Source of the DNA: Cyclobacterium jeungdonense
GTDB lineage: Bacteria; Bacteroidota; Bacteroidia; Cytophagales; Cyclobacteriaceae
DNA: 64,000 nucleotides
Assembly (NCBI RefSeq): GCF_010994275.1
Contig: NZ_WMCD01000009.1
Span: 206,326-270,325, forward strand
Direction of reading: 5' to 3'
Positions within the stretch are counted from its first letter, which is position 1. Every line of letters starts with the position of its first letter. This document shows positions 17,463 to 26,851 of this stretch, piece by piece. A program made the translations under genes and the position numbers. The notes under the pieces are model-generated. The model had not been told where the DNA came from. It was given only the letters and a program-made list of their open reading frames with translations, and searched no databases.

Positions 17463-18344
17463 TCAGGCATCAACACCCAGAGCCTTGGCCATAACTTCTC
17501 CGATTTCTGCAGGAGATTCAGCCACATAAATACCGTTATCTTTCATGATACGCATTTTAGCAATAGCAGTATCGTCTTTTCCTCCGATGATAGCTCCAGC
17601 ATGGCCCATTCTCCGGCCGGGAGGGGCTGTTTGTCCAGCAATAAAGCCCACAACGGGTTTTTTATTTCCGTTTTCTTTGATCCATTTGGCTGCTTCGGCT
17701 TCGTAATTACCACCAATTTCTCCAATCATAACGATGGCATCTGTTTCGGGGTCTTCCATAAGCATTTGGACCGCCTCTTTTGTGGAGGTACCAATAATCG
17801 GATCTCCACCGATTCCTATAGCGGTAGAAACACCAAGTCCTGCCTTGGTGATTTGATCGGCCGCTTCGTAAGTCAGGGTTCCTGATTTAGATACCACACC
17901 TACTCTTCCGGGTTTAAAGACAAATCCGGGCATGATGCCAACCTTTGCTTCTCCCGGTGTTATTACTCCGGGGCAATTGGGTCCAACCAAAATGGCACCT
18001 TTCTTTTTAACATAGGGCTTGGCTTTCATCATGTCCTTGACAGGAATTCCTTCGGTAATGGTAATGATAACTTTGATTCCTGCATCCGCTGCTTCCATGA
18101 TGGCATCCACTGCAAATGCCGGGGGAACAAAAATGATCGTCGTGTCCGCTCCTTTGGATTTGACGGCTTCCTCTACTGTGTTAAATACAGGCTTGCCTAA
18201 ATGAGTACTACCCCCTTTTCCGGGAGTGACACCTCCCACAACGTTGGTTCCGTATTCAATCATTTGCTGGGCATGAAAGGAACCCTCCGTACCAGTGAAC
18301 CCCTGTACTATAACTTTAGAATTTTTATTTACCAATACACTCAT
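17463..18344 (-). CDS. sucD: Succinate-CoA ligase subunit alpha
   Basis: 293 aa, standard for SucD. It has the CoA-binding Rossmann domain (KVIVQGFTGTEGSFHAQQMIEYG), the ligase domain and the phosphohistidine site in GRRMGHAGAI near residue 247. With the beta subunit (SucC) it converts succinyl-CoA, phosphate and ADP/GDP to succinate, CoA and ATP/GTP in the TCA cycle. The beta subunit gene is not adjacent, as is common in Bacteroidota, and sucD has its own terminator. Confidence 0.97.
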   Translation of the reverse strand: MSVLVNKNSKVIVQGFTGTEGSFHAQQMIEYGTNVVGGVTPGKGGSTHLGKPVFNTVEEAVKSKGADTTIIFVPPAFAVDAIMEAADAGIKVIITITEGIPVKDMMKAKPYVKKKGAILVGPNCPGVITPGEAKVGIMPGFVFKPGRVGVVSKSGTLTYEAADQITKAGLGVSTAIGIGGDPIIGTSTKEAVQMLMEDPETDAIVMIGEIGGNYEAEAAKWIKENGNKKPVVGFIAGQTAPPGRRMGHAGAIIGGKDDTAIAKMRIMKDNGIYVAESPAEIGEVMAKALGVDA

Positions 18345-18474
18345 ATGTCTGCTTTGATTATTTCGCTACAAAAATAGAAGATAAAGGGCGATCACAAAAA
18401 GAATTGGCAAACAATATCATTTTAATTTAGACTATAAATAACTTTTTATATTTTTAGCAACAGTTTGACATGCT

Positions 18475-21400
18475 ATGAACAAATTCTTTCCCTTTGTTTT
18501 CCTGTTGCTATCCCACCATTGGGTCTTGGGTCAAACATTTAAGTTTAATAAGCAAATAAGAGGTTTTGGGGAAACCCCTAAGCAAATTTATTCCATAGCC
18601 CAGGATCAAAAAGGATTTATCTGGGTTTCCACCAACCAGGGCGTTAAATTTTCTGACGGAATCGTTTCAGAATTCCTTCCAGATAGTATCCGCAATGCCT
18701 TTAGTTCAGAACAAAAAATCTGGGTAGATGAGGATGGTCGGGTTTGGGTGTACCAGCAAAGCGGAAACCCAATGGTGTATCACTACACCATGAAATCTTG
18801 GGAAAAACCAGAGAAATTACTCGATCCGGTAGATACGACAGCTTTCTACGGTTCCATGCATTTTTTTACGTTAGGACGGGAAGAAGACAGGCAGGTATTT
18901 ATGGTTTTGAGGAATCAAATCATTTACCAGAAAAAGCCAAGGGAAGACCCCAGGGTCCTGAATACCGAAGGTTTAGGTGATTTTTATTCCCATTTCGTAT
19001 CGGCATCAGACACCTTATTTCTTTTTGAAAATGGTGTATACCGTCTTAAGAATAACCTTCTCCGCTCGGAGGAAAGAATGGCATTTTGGTCGGAGGGCGA
19101 GCCCTTGGTGAAAATGGCCTACCTGCCCCATGATCAATCGTATTATTTCTTAACCCGCAATAATTTGTACAACGGAAAAACTCCTTATGTACTGTCAGAT
19201 ACTGTATATCAACTTTCCCCAGGCCTACCTATAGGAACAAAAGACAGGTTCGATCTTTTCGTTAAAAACGAGAAAGTATACTTTTTTTACAATTCACACC
19301 TTATCCAATTGAATGTAGAAACGCGCCGGAGGTTTGTACTTTCGGCCTACGATGACCTCCGCATCAAGACGATAAATACAGCCATGGTGGATCGGGAGGG
19401 AATCATATGGATTGGAACTTTCCGGGGAATGGCTAACCTGGCGAGTACACGTTTTCAGAATTTTGACGGCCGCACCGGTGTCCCCAGTCCGGATATATCA
19501 GCGGCAATAATGTATGACCGCCAAAAGTATCTGGTGGGTTTTGAAAATGGTATACAGGCATGGAAAGGAGGAAATCCGGTGAAAACGCACGTGTTTTCAC
19601 TGAACAATAGTTCGTTCCGGCGGGATAGGGTCCTGAATTTTAGTATAGATGTCAGAGGAAATGTGTGGTTCTCCGCCTATGACAACGGATTAGGCTTCTT
19701 TAATGCCCAAACCATGGAAATGAAGCTTTTTTCTTTGCCGGACGAACAGTTGGTTTCTTACGTTTGGGCTGATGGCGAAGAACTTTGGGTGGCTGGTCGG
19801 GGGCACATTTACCGTTCAAAATTACCCGTTTCGGGCGCATCCCCATCCTTTATTGAGCCGGATATTGGCCTTCCTGTCGAGGAAGGTATTGGCTTTATCA
19901 GAAAGCTGGGGCGCTTGAAGGATGGTAAATGGATCGTTTTGGTATCAGGTGGGGCGGCACCTACGGAGGAAGTAAACGTCTACCCAAACCTGATTAAACT
20001 ACAGGGATATGATTATCTGGAGAATGGCGACACGTTGTTTGTAGGGACGGGAAATGGCTATTTTACGCTTCAGTATGATTCATTAGTGCCAGCTCCGATT
20101 TTAGGTCAGCGTATCCAACATCCAGTTTATGCCATTCTTAAAGATGAAAACGGTAAAATTTGGCTGGGGACAGATTCAGGAGTTGTTTTGAAGGAAAAAG
20201 ATAAACTCCGCGTTTTTACCGAAAACACGGGGCTTATCGGTAATGATGTGGCAAGGGGAGCCTTGGCCCAGGCGGACAGGGGAAGAATTCTGATTGGGAC
20301 CCAAAATGGCGTTTCCGTTTATTATCCGGAAGAAGATCAGGAAGCTATTGCAAGTCCGTTGGTGTTTATGGAAAATGTTTCTGTATCGGATCAAGAACCC
20401 TTGTATACGGAATTCCCCGACATCCCTTATCGGCTCAACAACATAACTTGTACTTTTAGTGCGGTTAGTTTTAGTAACTCGCCAGACCTGATAGTTAGTT
20501 ACAAGCTGGAAGGATTTCATTCAGAATGGCAAAAGTTGGAAAATCCCCGCACCAATAAATTGTATTTCAATAATCTTTCTCCGGGAAATTATAGACTGGC
20601 ATTGAAGGCATCACTGGCGGGATTTCCCGAATCCGAAACCGTATATTCGAGAGAATTTCAAATAGACCACCCCTTCTACCTTCAGTTTTGGTTCATCTTA
20701 TTAATTATCGCCTTTTTGATTGCCTTGGGCTATGGCATTAACACCTTGTACCGGCAGGCCAAGAATCAAGGAATGTTGCGCAACACCTTAAATGAAAAAA
20801 CCCTTGAAATAGAAAACCGGGAAGACCGGTTTCGCAATGTCTGGAATAATTCCCAAGACGGTCTGCTACTCTCCGTTAAGGGAGGTAGGGTCATAGCGGC
20901 CAATCCTAATCTTTGTAAAATGGCCTCGGTTTCGGAGAAAGAGGTGCAGGCCAATGGGGTCGCCTACTTATTTGCTGATGCGGAATTCTACCCCAACATC
21001 CGGGAGAAGATAGGTAAGGATCTGGAAAAAATAGATAGCAAGGGTTTAACCTTGGAACTTGAAATGCCGTTTCGGAATGGCACCAAAGAAATCGAGCTAT
21101 TCATCTCCCGAATGAAGGAGGATTTCGGAGGAAAACCCCTATATCTGAATGTGTTCCGGGATATTTCAAGAAAAAAAGCCTTTGAACAGGGTTTGAAGAT
21201 GGCAAAAGTGAAGGCAGAGGAGGTAAGTCAATTAAAAAGTAATATTATTTCCAATATGAGCCATGAAATAAGGACGCCTTTAAATGGTATTTTGGGCAGT
21301 ACCGAGCACCTTATGCAAGTCAGGTCAGAAGATAACGAACTGCTCGGGCATTTGGAAATCATCAAGGAAAGTGGCGAACGCCTGCTTCAAACGATGACCA

Positions 21401-21906
21401 ATATCCTGGATCTTTCCGAAATTGAATCAGACCGGGTGAATTTCGTATTGGAAAACACCAATATCAATGATTTTATTTCAAAAATTTTGGTAAAACATAA
21501 ATCTACAGGTATAAAAAAAGGTATCTTAGTCACTTCAAAGTTCCTAACCAAACCTTTTTTTGCAAATGTGGAAAGGAAATACCTCGAGATAATAGTAAAT
21601 AACATCGTAGGTAATTCGGTCAAATATTCGGACAAAGGCATGATTCAGGTTCAGGTGGAAAAGAGGAATCGTCAGCTTGCCATTCAGGTACAGGATCAAG
21701 GGGTGGGAATGAGTAAAGAGTACCTGTCCAAATTGTTTTATCCCTTTGAACAGGAAAGTAAAGGTTTTAACCGTAAATTTGAGGGATCGGGGATTGGATT
21801 GGCCATTTCCAAACATTTGGTCGAACGCCTGGATGGAACCATTCACATAGAAAGTGAAAAAGGCAAAGGTACCTTGGTTAATATTTTCTTACCTCTCGAC
21901 AGCTAA
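18475..21906 (+). CDS. Large sensor histidine kinase with periplasmic beta-propeller, Y_Y_Y and PAS domains
   Basis: 1143 aa. A signal peptide (cleaved after VLGQ near residue 20) is followed by about 630 residues of propeller repeats of the Reg_prop type (GFIWVSTNQGVKF, GIIWIGTFRGMANL, GKIWLGTDSGVVL). A Y_Y_Y domain precedes a membrane helix at about 738-757. Inside the cell come a PAS domain (about 785-905), HisKA with phosphorylatable His930 in SNMSHEIRTPLNG, and HATPase with DQGVGMS and GSGIGLAIS. Unlike classical hybrid systems it has no receiver or AraC domain; these may be partly supplied by the gene 9 bp downstream. The ligand is unknown. Confidence 0.92.
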   Translation: MNKFFPFVFLLLSHHWVLGQTFKFNKQIRGFGETPKQIYSIAQDQKGFIWVSTNQGVKFSDGIVSEFLPDSIRNAFSSEQKIWVDEDGRVWVYQQSGNPMVYHYTMKSWEKPEKLLDPVDTTAFYGSMHFFTLGREEDRQVFMVLRNQIIYQKKPREDPRVLNTEGLGDFYSHFVSASDTLFLFENGVYRLKNNLLRSEERMAFWSEGEPLVKMAYLPHDQSYYFLTRNNLYNGKTPYVLSDTVYQLSPGLPIGTKDRFDLFVKNEKVYFFYNSHLIQLNVETRRRFVLSAYDDLRIKTINTAMVDREGIIWIGTFRGMANLASTRFQNFDGRTGVPSPDISAAIMYDRQKYLVGFENGIQAWKGGNPVKTHVFSLNNSSFRRDRVLNFSIDVRGNVWFSAYDNGLGFFNAQTMEMKLFSLPDEQLVSYVWADGEELWVAGRGHIYRSKLPVSGASPSFIEPDIGLPVEEGIGFIRKLGRLKDGKWIVLVSGGAAPTEEVNVYPNLIKLQGYDYLENGDTLFVGTGNGYFTLQYDSLVPAPILGQRIQHPVYAILKDENGKIWLGTDSGVVLKEKDKLRVFTENTGLIGNDVARGALAQADRGRILIGTQNGVSVYYPEEDQEAIASPLVFMENVSVSDQEPLYTEFPDIPYRLNNITCTFSAVSFSNSPDLIVSYKLEGFHSEWQKLENPRTNKLYFNNLSPGNYRLALKASLAGFPESETVYSREFQIDHPFYLQFWFILLIIAFLIALGYGINTLYRQAKNQGMLRNTLNEKTLEIENREDRFRNVWNNSQDGLLLSVKGGRVIAANPNLCKMASVSEKEVQANGVAYLFADAEFYPNIREKIGKDLEKIDSKGLTLELEMPFRNGTKEIELFISRMKEDFGGKPLYLNVFRDISRKKAFEQGLKMAKVKAEEVSQLKSNIISNMSHEIRTPLNGILGSTEHLMQVRSEDNELLGHLEIIKESGERLLQTMTNILDLSEIESDRVNFVLENTNINDFISKILVKHKSTGIKKGILVTSKFLTKPFFANVERKYLEIIVNNIVGNSVKYSDKGMIQVQVEKRNRQLAIQVQDQGVGMSKEYLSKLFYPFEQESKGFNRKFEGSGIGLAISKHLVERLDGTIHIESEKGKGTLVNIFLPLDS

Positions 21907-21915
21907 ACCTATCTT

Positions 21916-23127
21916 ATGGAAATGAGTGATTTTACTAATTCTGAACGGATGTTTTCCTTAAAAATTTTAATTACGGAAGACGATACTGTTTCTGCACTTT
22001 TACTTAAAAAAGCCCTTGAAAAAAACCACCATCAAATCATCGGGATGGCGGATTCCGGGGAAATGGCACTTGAAATCCTGAAAGATAACCGCGCGGATAT
22101 CGTCATGATGGATATCAACCTATCCGGTAAACTAGATGGGATCAAAACCACCGAAATCATCAATGAAAAATACAACATTCCGGTAGTTTACCTAACCGCA
22201 AGTTCGGATTCCGAAACCCTGCAAAAGGTCGCCGTCACCAATCCAAGTGCTTATGTAATCAAACCTTTTAACATCCGGGAGTTAAACATGGTGATAGAAT
22301 TGGCCATCTTTAAGGATAAGAAGGAAAAGGAGCTTCAAAACCTAAACAATGAGCTGGAAGAAAAGGTTAAAGACCGTACTGCCGATCTTAACGAAGCCAA
22401 TAAAGAACTTCAAAAGGCATTGGAGAAAGAACGGGAACTTAGCGAATTAAAGTCCCGGATTGTGCAGAATGTTTCCCATGGATTTAAGACACCGCTTACC
22501 TCCATTCTTAGTTCTGCGCAACTGTTAAAGCTTTATGCCGAGAAAGATCACCCTTTCAAGGTGAAGATTGTAAAGCATGCCTCCAAAATCGAAAATTCAG
22601 TCAGGAATCTAAACAGTCTGTTGACCAGCGTGCTGTTCTTCGGTAAAGCAGATGCGGACAAAATGAATTACAAACCAGTCCGAATCTATACTTCCGCCTT
22701 CCTTAACGAAGTAGTAGATATGGTCAAGGCAGGGGTTGAAAATGATGTAAAGATCATTACTAATTTCGAGAAACTCCCCAAAATGATCACCTCGGATATG
22801 GACCTGCTCTACCAAATACTGGAAAATTTGCTATCCAATGCGGTAAAGTATTCAAAAGACGGTGGAACGGTTACTTTTAAAGTGAACCATGAAGATGATT
22901 TGTTGAAATTATACATTAAGGATGAGGGAATAGGAATTTCGGATGCTGAACAGTCACAGTTGTATGACCGATTTTTCAGGGCAAAAAATGTAGGTCTCCG
23001 GGAAGGATCCGGCCTGGGCCTGTCCATCGTAAAAAAATGCATCGAAGTGATCGGGGGAAAAATCAGCTTCACAAGCAAGATTAATAAGGGAACGGAGTTT
23101 AAAATCGAAATTCCGGCAAAAAAATAA
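21916..23127 (+). CDS. Response regulator-histidine kinase hybrid with altered H-box
   Basis: 403 aa. N-terminal receiver domain: acidic pair in ITEDD, phospho-acceptor Asp66 in VMMDINLSG, Thr in YLTASS and Lys in YVIKPFN. A coiled coil (about 140-180) links it to a HisKA domain with His188 in NVSHGFKTPL, then HATPase (NLLSNAVKYSKDGG, DEGIGISDAEQ, GSGLGLSIVKK). The residue after the His is Gly instead of the usual Glu/Asp, which may weaken autophosphorylation. It lacks a membrane segment and starts 9 bp after the large sensor kinase, so it is probably its relay partner. Confidence 0.9.
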   Translation: MEMSDFTNSERMFSLKILITEDDTVSALLLKKALEKNHHQIIGMADSGEMALEILKDNRADIVMMDINLSGKLDGIKTTEIINEKYNIPVVYLTASSDSETLQKVAVTNPSAYVIKPFNIRELNMVIELAIFKDKKEKELQNLNNELEEKVKDRTADLNEANKELQKALEKERELSELKSRIVQNVSHGFKTPLTSILSSAQLLKLYAEKDHPFKVKIVKHASKIENSVRNLNSLLTSVLFFGKADADKMNYKPVRIYTSAFLNEVVDMVKAGVENDVKIITNFEKLPKMITSDMDLLYQILENLLSNAVKYSKDGGTVTFKVNHEDDLLKLYIKDEGIGISDAEQSQLYDRFFRAKNVGLREGSGLGLSIVKKCIEVIGGKISFTSKINKGTEFKIEIPAKK

Positions 23128-23133
23128 GCATAC

Positions 23134-23772
23134 ATGATATCGGTTGATTCCATTCAATTTGCCTACAATAAAGACCAGACATTCATAATTCCCGATTTTG
23201 AAATAAAAGGAGGTGAAGCCTTATTGGTATTGGGGAAATCAGGGAGTGGAAAAACCACTCTGCTAAATATCATGGGCGGCTTGCTAGCTCCTCAACAGGG
23301 ACAGGTCCTGATAGATGGCGTGTCGGTTTACGCACTGAAGGGAAATAAAAGAGATAAGTTTCGCGGCAAGCATATTGGCATTATTTTTCAAAAACCGCAT
23401 ATTCTGGCTCCCCTTACGGTGGAAGAAAACATTTCCTTGCCCCGTTTTTTTGTAAATAAACCCTCTAACGAAAAGGTCGATCATTTTCTGAGTGAGCTGG
23501 ATATTTTGGATAAGAAACGGTCTACTATTCAAACTCTAAGTGAAGGAGAGGCTCAGCGGGTGTCCATCGCTCGTGCGTTGGTAAATGAACCGAAAGTCAT
23601 TCTGGCTGACGAGCCTACGGCTAGTCTGGACGACGAAAATGCTAAAATAGTAGTCAATCTTCTCAAGGAACAGGCAGCTAAACTCAATGCTGCGCTGCTT
23701 ATCGTCACCCATGATCAGCGAATTAAAGACCAGATAGAACAACGCATAACCATTACGCGGAAGGACTTATGA
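23134..23772 (+). CDS. ABC transporter ATP-binding protein (LolD/MacB-like)
   Basis: 212 aa. Walker A GKSGSGKTT near residues 34-42, Q-loop in IIFQKPHIL, signature LSEGEAQRVSIARAL, Walker B VILADEPT and switch His in IVTHD are all intact. The protein is of the LolD/FtsE/MacB ATPase type that pairs with FtsX-fold permeases. The permease start codon overlaps its stop (ATGA at 23769-23772). It begins 6 bp after the hybrid kinase, suggesting read-through from the two-component genes. Confidence 0.92.
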   Translation: MISVDSIQFAYNKDQTFIIPDFEIKGGEALLVLGKSGSGKTTLLNIMGGLLAPQQGQVLIDGVSVYALKGNKRDKFRGKHIGIIFQKPHILAPLTVEENISLPRFFVNKPSNEKVDHFLSELDILDKKRSTIQTLSEGEAQRVSIARALVNEPKVILADEPTASLDDENAKIVVNLLKEQAAKLNAALLIVTHDQRIKDQIEQRITITRKDL

Positions 23773-24995
23773 ACATGTTGAAACTTGGTTGGAAATATCT
23801 CATGGTAAAACCATGGAATACGGGATTGAATATCCTTTTACTGGCCCTGGGACTTTCCATCATTACGGTGCTGATCCTGATTCAGGATCAGTTTGAAAAC
23901 AAAATGAACCGGGATGCTGCAGGTATAGATCTGGTCGTTGGAGCGAAAGGTAGCCCTTTGCAGCTGGTTCTTTCATCGGTATATCATATCGATTTTCCCA
24001 CCGGAAATATTCCCCTTGATGAAGCGGGCAAGCTGTCTGCAAACCGTTTAATTAAAAACACCATTCCTATGGGATTGGGAGACAACTATCAGGGGTACCG
24101 GATAGTGGGCACAAACCACGATTACCTGGAATTGTATGGAACCGAATTTGCCAGTGGCCAAGCCTGGCGCCAGCCTTTTGATGTGGTGTTGGGCAGTGTG
24201 GTAGCCGAAAGATTAGAACTGGAGGTAGGGGATACCTTTGTCGGATCCCATGGGATTGCCGCAGCCAGTCATGAACACGATGAACATCCCTATAAGGTAG
24301 TAGGAGTGTTGGGATCCGGAGGAAACGTGGTGGATCAATTAATTCTCACCAGCATCGAATCGGTTTGGTATTCTCATGATGATGAACACGATCATGAAAA
24401 AATGGAGCAGGAAGTGGCTACTACCGGCCTGCCCGAAATCACCGCAGATGAAACCCGCGAAATAACCACTTTATTGGTGCAGTATCGGAATCCCATTGCT
24501 GCGGTGCAGTTACCGCGAATGGTCAACAGCCGGACTTCCTTGCAAGCTGCATCGCCGTCATTTGAAATTTCCCGACTCTTTGAACTATTGGGAGTGGGCA
24601 TTTCCCTGATCAGAGGACTGGCACTGGTCATTGTCTCTATAGCTGCCCTGGGAATATTTATTGCCCTGTACAATTCCTTGAAAGAGAGGAAGTATGACCT
24701 GGCCGTGATGCGTGCTATCGGTGCATCAAAAGGGCAACTGTTTTTCCTGATTATTCTGGAAGGACTGATGCTTACTTCTATGGGGGCTTTGTTCGGTATT
24801 CTGATTGGACACTTTTTCCTGTTCATTTTGGTTATGTTTAATGAACAGGGAGTGATGTCCGGACTGACCGCCTCCGTGTTTCTTCGCAGAGAGTGGTGGA
24901 TAGTCGTCTATGCGCTGATCGTGGGGGTATTGGCCTCCCTGATTCCGGCCTGGAATGCTTACCGAACCGATATTGCTACGCAGTTAACTAAATAA
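23769..24995 (+). CDS. FtsX/MacB-type ABC transporter permease with His-rich loop
   Basis: 408 aa. One N-terminal helix (about 17-37), a large periplasmic domain and three C-terminal helices with the FtsX-domain motif (LKERKYDLAVMRAIGASKGQLFFLIILEG). The periplasmic part carries two His/Asp/Glu clusters, ASHEHDEHPY and YSHDDEHDHEKM (roughly residues 160-220), which look like metal-binding loops. Pseudomonas PA4064-PA4066 and Vibrio zrg zinc-related operons combine a similar permease, ATPase and DUF3299 protein, so metal handling is a reasonable inference. Stop and next start abut exactly. Confidence 0.86.
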   Translation: MNMLKLGWKYLMVKPWNTGLNILLLALGLSIITVLILIQDQFENKMNRDAAGIDLVVGAKGSPLQLVLSSVYHIDFPTGNIPLDEAGKLSANRLIKNTIPMGLGDNYQGYRIVGTNHDYLELYGTEFASGQAWRQPFDVVLGSVVAERLELEVGDTFVGSHGIAAASHEHDEHPYKVVGVLGSGGNVVDQLILTSIESVWYSHDDEHDHEKMEQEVATTGLPEITADETREITTLLVQYRNPIAAVQLPRMVNSRTSLQAASPSFEISRLFELLGVGISLIRGLALVIVSIAALGIFIALYNSLKERKYDLAVMRAIGASKGQLFFLIILEGLMLTSMGALFGILIGHFFLFILVMFNEQGVMSGLTASVFLRREWWIVVYALIVGVLASLIPAWNAYRTDIATQLTK

Positions 24996-25436
24996 ATGGA
25001 GAAACTACCTATGAAATACCTTATTATCTTATTGACATTTTTTTCTTTTTCCGCGCAGGCACAGCAAAATAGCGTTTGGAAGGACCTCTCCAAGGTTACA
25101 TATGAAATTGGGGAGGACGAATTTGGAGAACTCTACCTGCCGGTATTTGATGAGAAAGTCAGAGGTCTGGAAGGGAAAGAAATCACCGCAGATGGATACA
25201 TCATCCCCTTTGAGGGAATGTTCAAACCGGAGCACATTATCCTTTCCTCTCTTCCTTTAGCTGAATGCTTTTTTTGCGGCTCCGGAGGGCCTGAAACGGT
25301 TATGGAAGTCATGCTAGAAGAACCCATAAAATATACCTCTAAGAAAGTCCAAGTGAAAGGGACCCTGGTACTGAATGCCAAGGATCCCGAAAAACTGATG
25401 TACATTCTGACAGATGCTCAGTTAATTTCTCCCTGA
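24996..25436 (+). CDS. Secreted DUF3299-like protein
   Basis: 146 aa; ATG 24996 directly follows the permease stop, with an alternative ATG five codons on. Signal peptide ending in SAQAQ (about residue 23). The mature part has a small beta-rich OB-like pattern (LEGKEITADGYIIPFEGMFK... VQVKGTLVLNA) and a cysteine pair in ECFFCGSGGPE, as in DUF3299 proteins. In proteobacteria such genes sit with ABC ATPase and permease genes under zinc control; the missing member here is a DUF2796 periplasmic protein. Function is inferred only. Confidence 0.7.
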   Translation: MEKLPMKYLIILLTFFSFSAQAQQNSVWKDLSKVTYEIGEDEFGELYLPVFDEKVRGLEGKEITADGYIIPFEGMFKPEHIILSSLPLAECFFCGSGGPETVMEVMLEEPIKYTSKKVQVKGTLVLNAKDPEKLMYILTDAQLISP

Positions 25437-25445
25437 GAAAGCTTA

Positions 25446-26282
25446 TCAATCTGAAGAGGCAGATATTGCGGTTTCTGTTTCCAAAGCTAAAAACGAATGC
25501 ATCAGGTTTTTCGTAAGCGGCCCAGGCATGCCGTCCCCTATTTGGACTTGATCAATCTGGGTTACCGGCAGGATCCGTTTAGTGGTGGAGCTGATAAATA
25601 CCTCGTCTGCCTCCATGAGATCCTCCAGGCTGAAATCCGTAAAGCTGACATCTTTTGCCAGTCGGATCACTTTATCGCGGGTTATTCCCCACAATATATC
25701 GCGTTGGGGAGTATAGAGGAGCCCGTGTTTGACCATGAAAATATTACTGCGGGAGCTTTCCGAAACCCTTCCCTCGTGATGGTAAACCACATCTTCCGCT
25801 CCCTGTGCTTTCCAGTCCAGACTAAGGTAGCAGGGTAGGGTATAGTTGGTCGTTTTGATAGTAGCCAGAGGGCGCACGTAATTTGCGCTTAGAAGTTTGA
25901 TCCCGTTTTGGTATTTTTCGTCGCCCGGCAACTGCAACGCTTCGCAAAAGATGAACACCTGACCACGAGCCGGTAAAAAATGATTATTCGAAAGGCCTCC
26001 GGTAAGAATCATCCGTACCCCTGCATCTTCATGCTCGTTTTTTTCGATCAGCGCGTAAATAATTTCCTTTAATTCCTGCATGCTGAAATCCAGCGGAAGC
26101 CCCGCCTTAGCTGCCGAACTCGTGAAGCGTTTCAGGTATTCATCCAGAAAGAGGGGATGCCTGCCTACTGTTCGGAAGAAATCAAATATCGCATACCCCC
26201 GGATCAACCCGATATCCAGCGGGTGCAGACTCGCCTGATTACTTTCGATGATTTTATCCTTGGCAAAACAAAAAGGCTTCAT
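25446..26282 (-). CDS. PLP-dependent aminotransferase class IV
   Basis: 278 aa. Fold type IV motifs: RGYAIFDFFRTVGRHPLFLDEYLKRF at the N-terminus, the PLP lysine in ATIKTTNYTLP (near residue 143), and the phosphate-binding end ESSRSNIFMVKHGLLYTP ... GITRDKVIRLA. The class includes branched-chain and D-amino acid aminotransferases and aminodeoxychorismate lyase; the sequence alone does not separate them. It converges with the DUF3299-like gene, 9 bp apart. Confidence 0.88.
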   Translation of the reverse strand: MKPFCFAKDKIIESNQASLHPLDIGLIRGYAIFDFFRTVGRHPLFLDEYLKRFTSSAAKAGLPLDFSMQELKEIIYALIEKNEHEDAGVRMILTGGLSNNHFLPARGQVFIFCEALQLPGDEKYQNGIKLLSANYVRPLATIKTTNYTLPCYLSLDWKAQGAEDVVYHHEGRVSESSRSNIFMVKHGLLYTPQRDILWGITRDKVIRLAKDVSFTDFSLEDLMEADEVFISSTTKRILPVTQIDQVQIGDGMPGPLTKNLMHSFLALETETAISASSD

Positions 26283-26419
26283 ACTATTTTTATTATCTTT
26301 TTAGAATATATTTTTTTATCACACGTAAAAAATAAGTAGTTTTCATTTCTTTATAAAGGTTTTTTATAAAGTTTACCTGAAAAATAATGAACTTTGTAAA
26401 ATCAAAGAATCGATAAGTC

Positions 26420-26851
26420 ATGAATTTAAAACCTTTTCGTTTAATTGTGGTGTTTTTTGCACTACTATTTTCCTGTGAAAGCGGGGAAAATGAAAATCAG
26501 GCATTAAAAGACAGGGTGATTTCTGTACACGATGAGGTAATGCCGGAAATAGGGAACCTAAAAAGTGTTCAAAACAAACTCAGGGAAAAAGCCGATTCAA
26601 TTAAACTGGAGGGGGCACCCTCTGCGTCCGAAAATTACGGAGAATCGCTGGAAGCCGCCGCCCAATCCTGCGAAGCGGCTTATGATGGGATGTTTGTCTG
26701 GATGCGTCAGTTTAAAACCGAGTACGAAGACATGACCGAAGAAGAAACGAAGGCCTACCTGGAAGAACAGTTAAAGAAAGTAGAACAGGTAAGGGATGAC
26801 ATTAAAACGGCGCTATCGGTTTCTGATTCTCTATTGAACGTCCGAATTTGA
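26420..26851 (+). CDS. Small coiled-coil lipoprotein, unknown function
   Basis: 143 aa with a lipoprotein signal (MNLKPFRLIVVFFALLFSC; lipobox Cys19). The rest is charged and helical with heptad-like spacing (LKSVQNKLREKADSIKLEG, EEQLKKVEQVRDDIKTALSV). No catalytic motif is visible. Upstream (26350-26372) the word TTTATAAAG occurs twice. Its last 21 bp overlap the convergent cytochrome c gene. Confidence 0.6.
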   Translation: MNLKPFRLIVVFFALLFSCESGENENQALKDRVISVHDEVMPEIGNLKSVQNKLREKADSIKLEGAPSASENYGESLEAAAQSCEAAYDGMFVWMRQFKTEYEDMTEEETKAYLEEQLKKVEQVRDDIKTALSVSDSLLNVRI

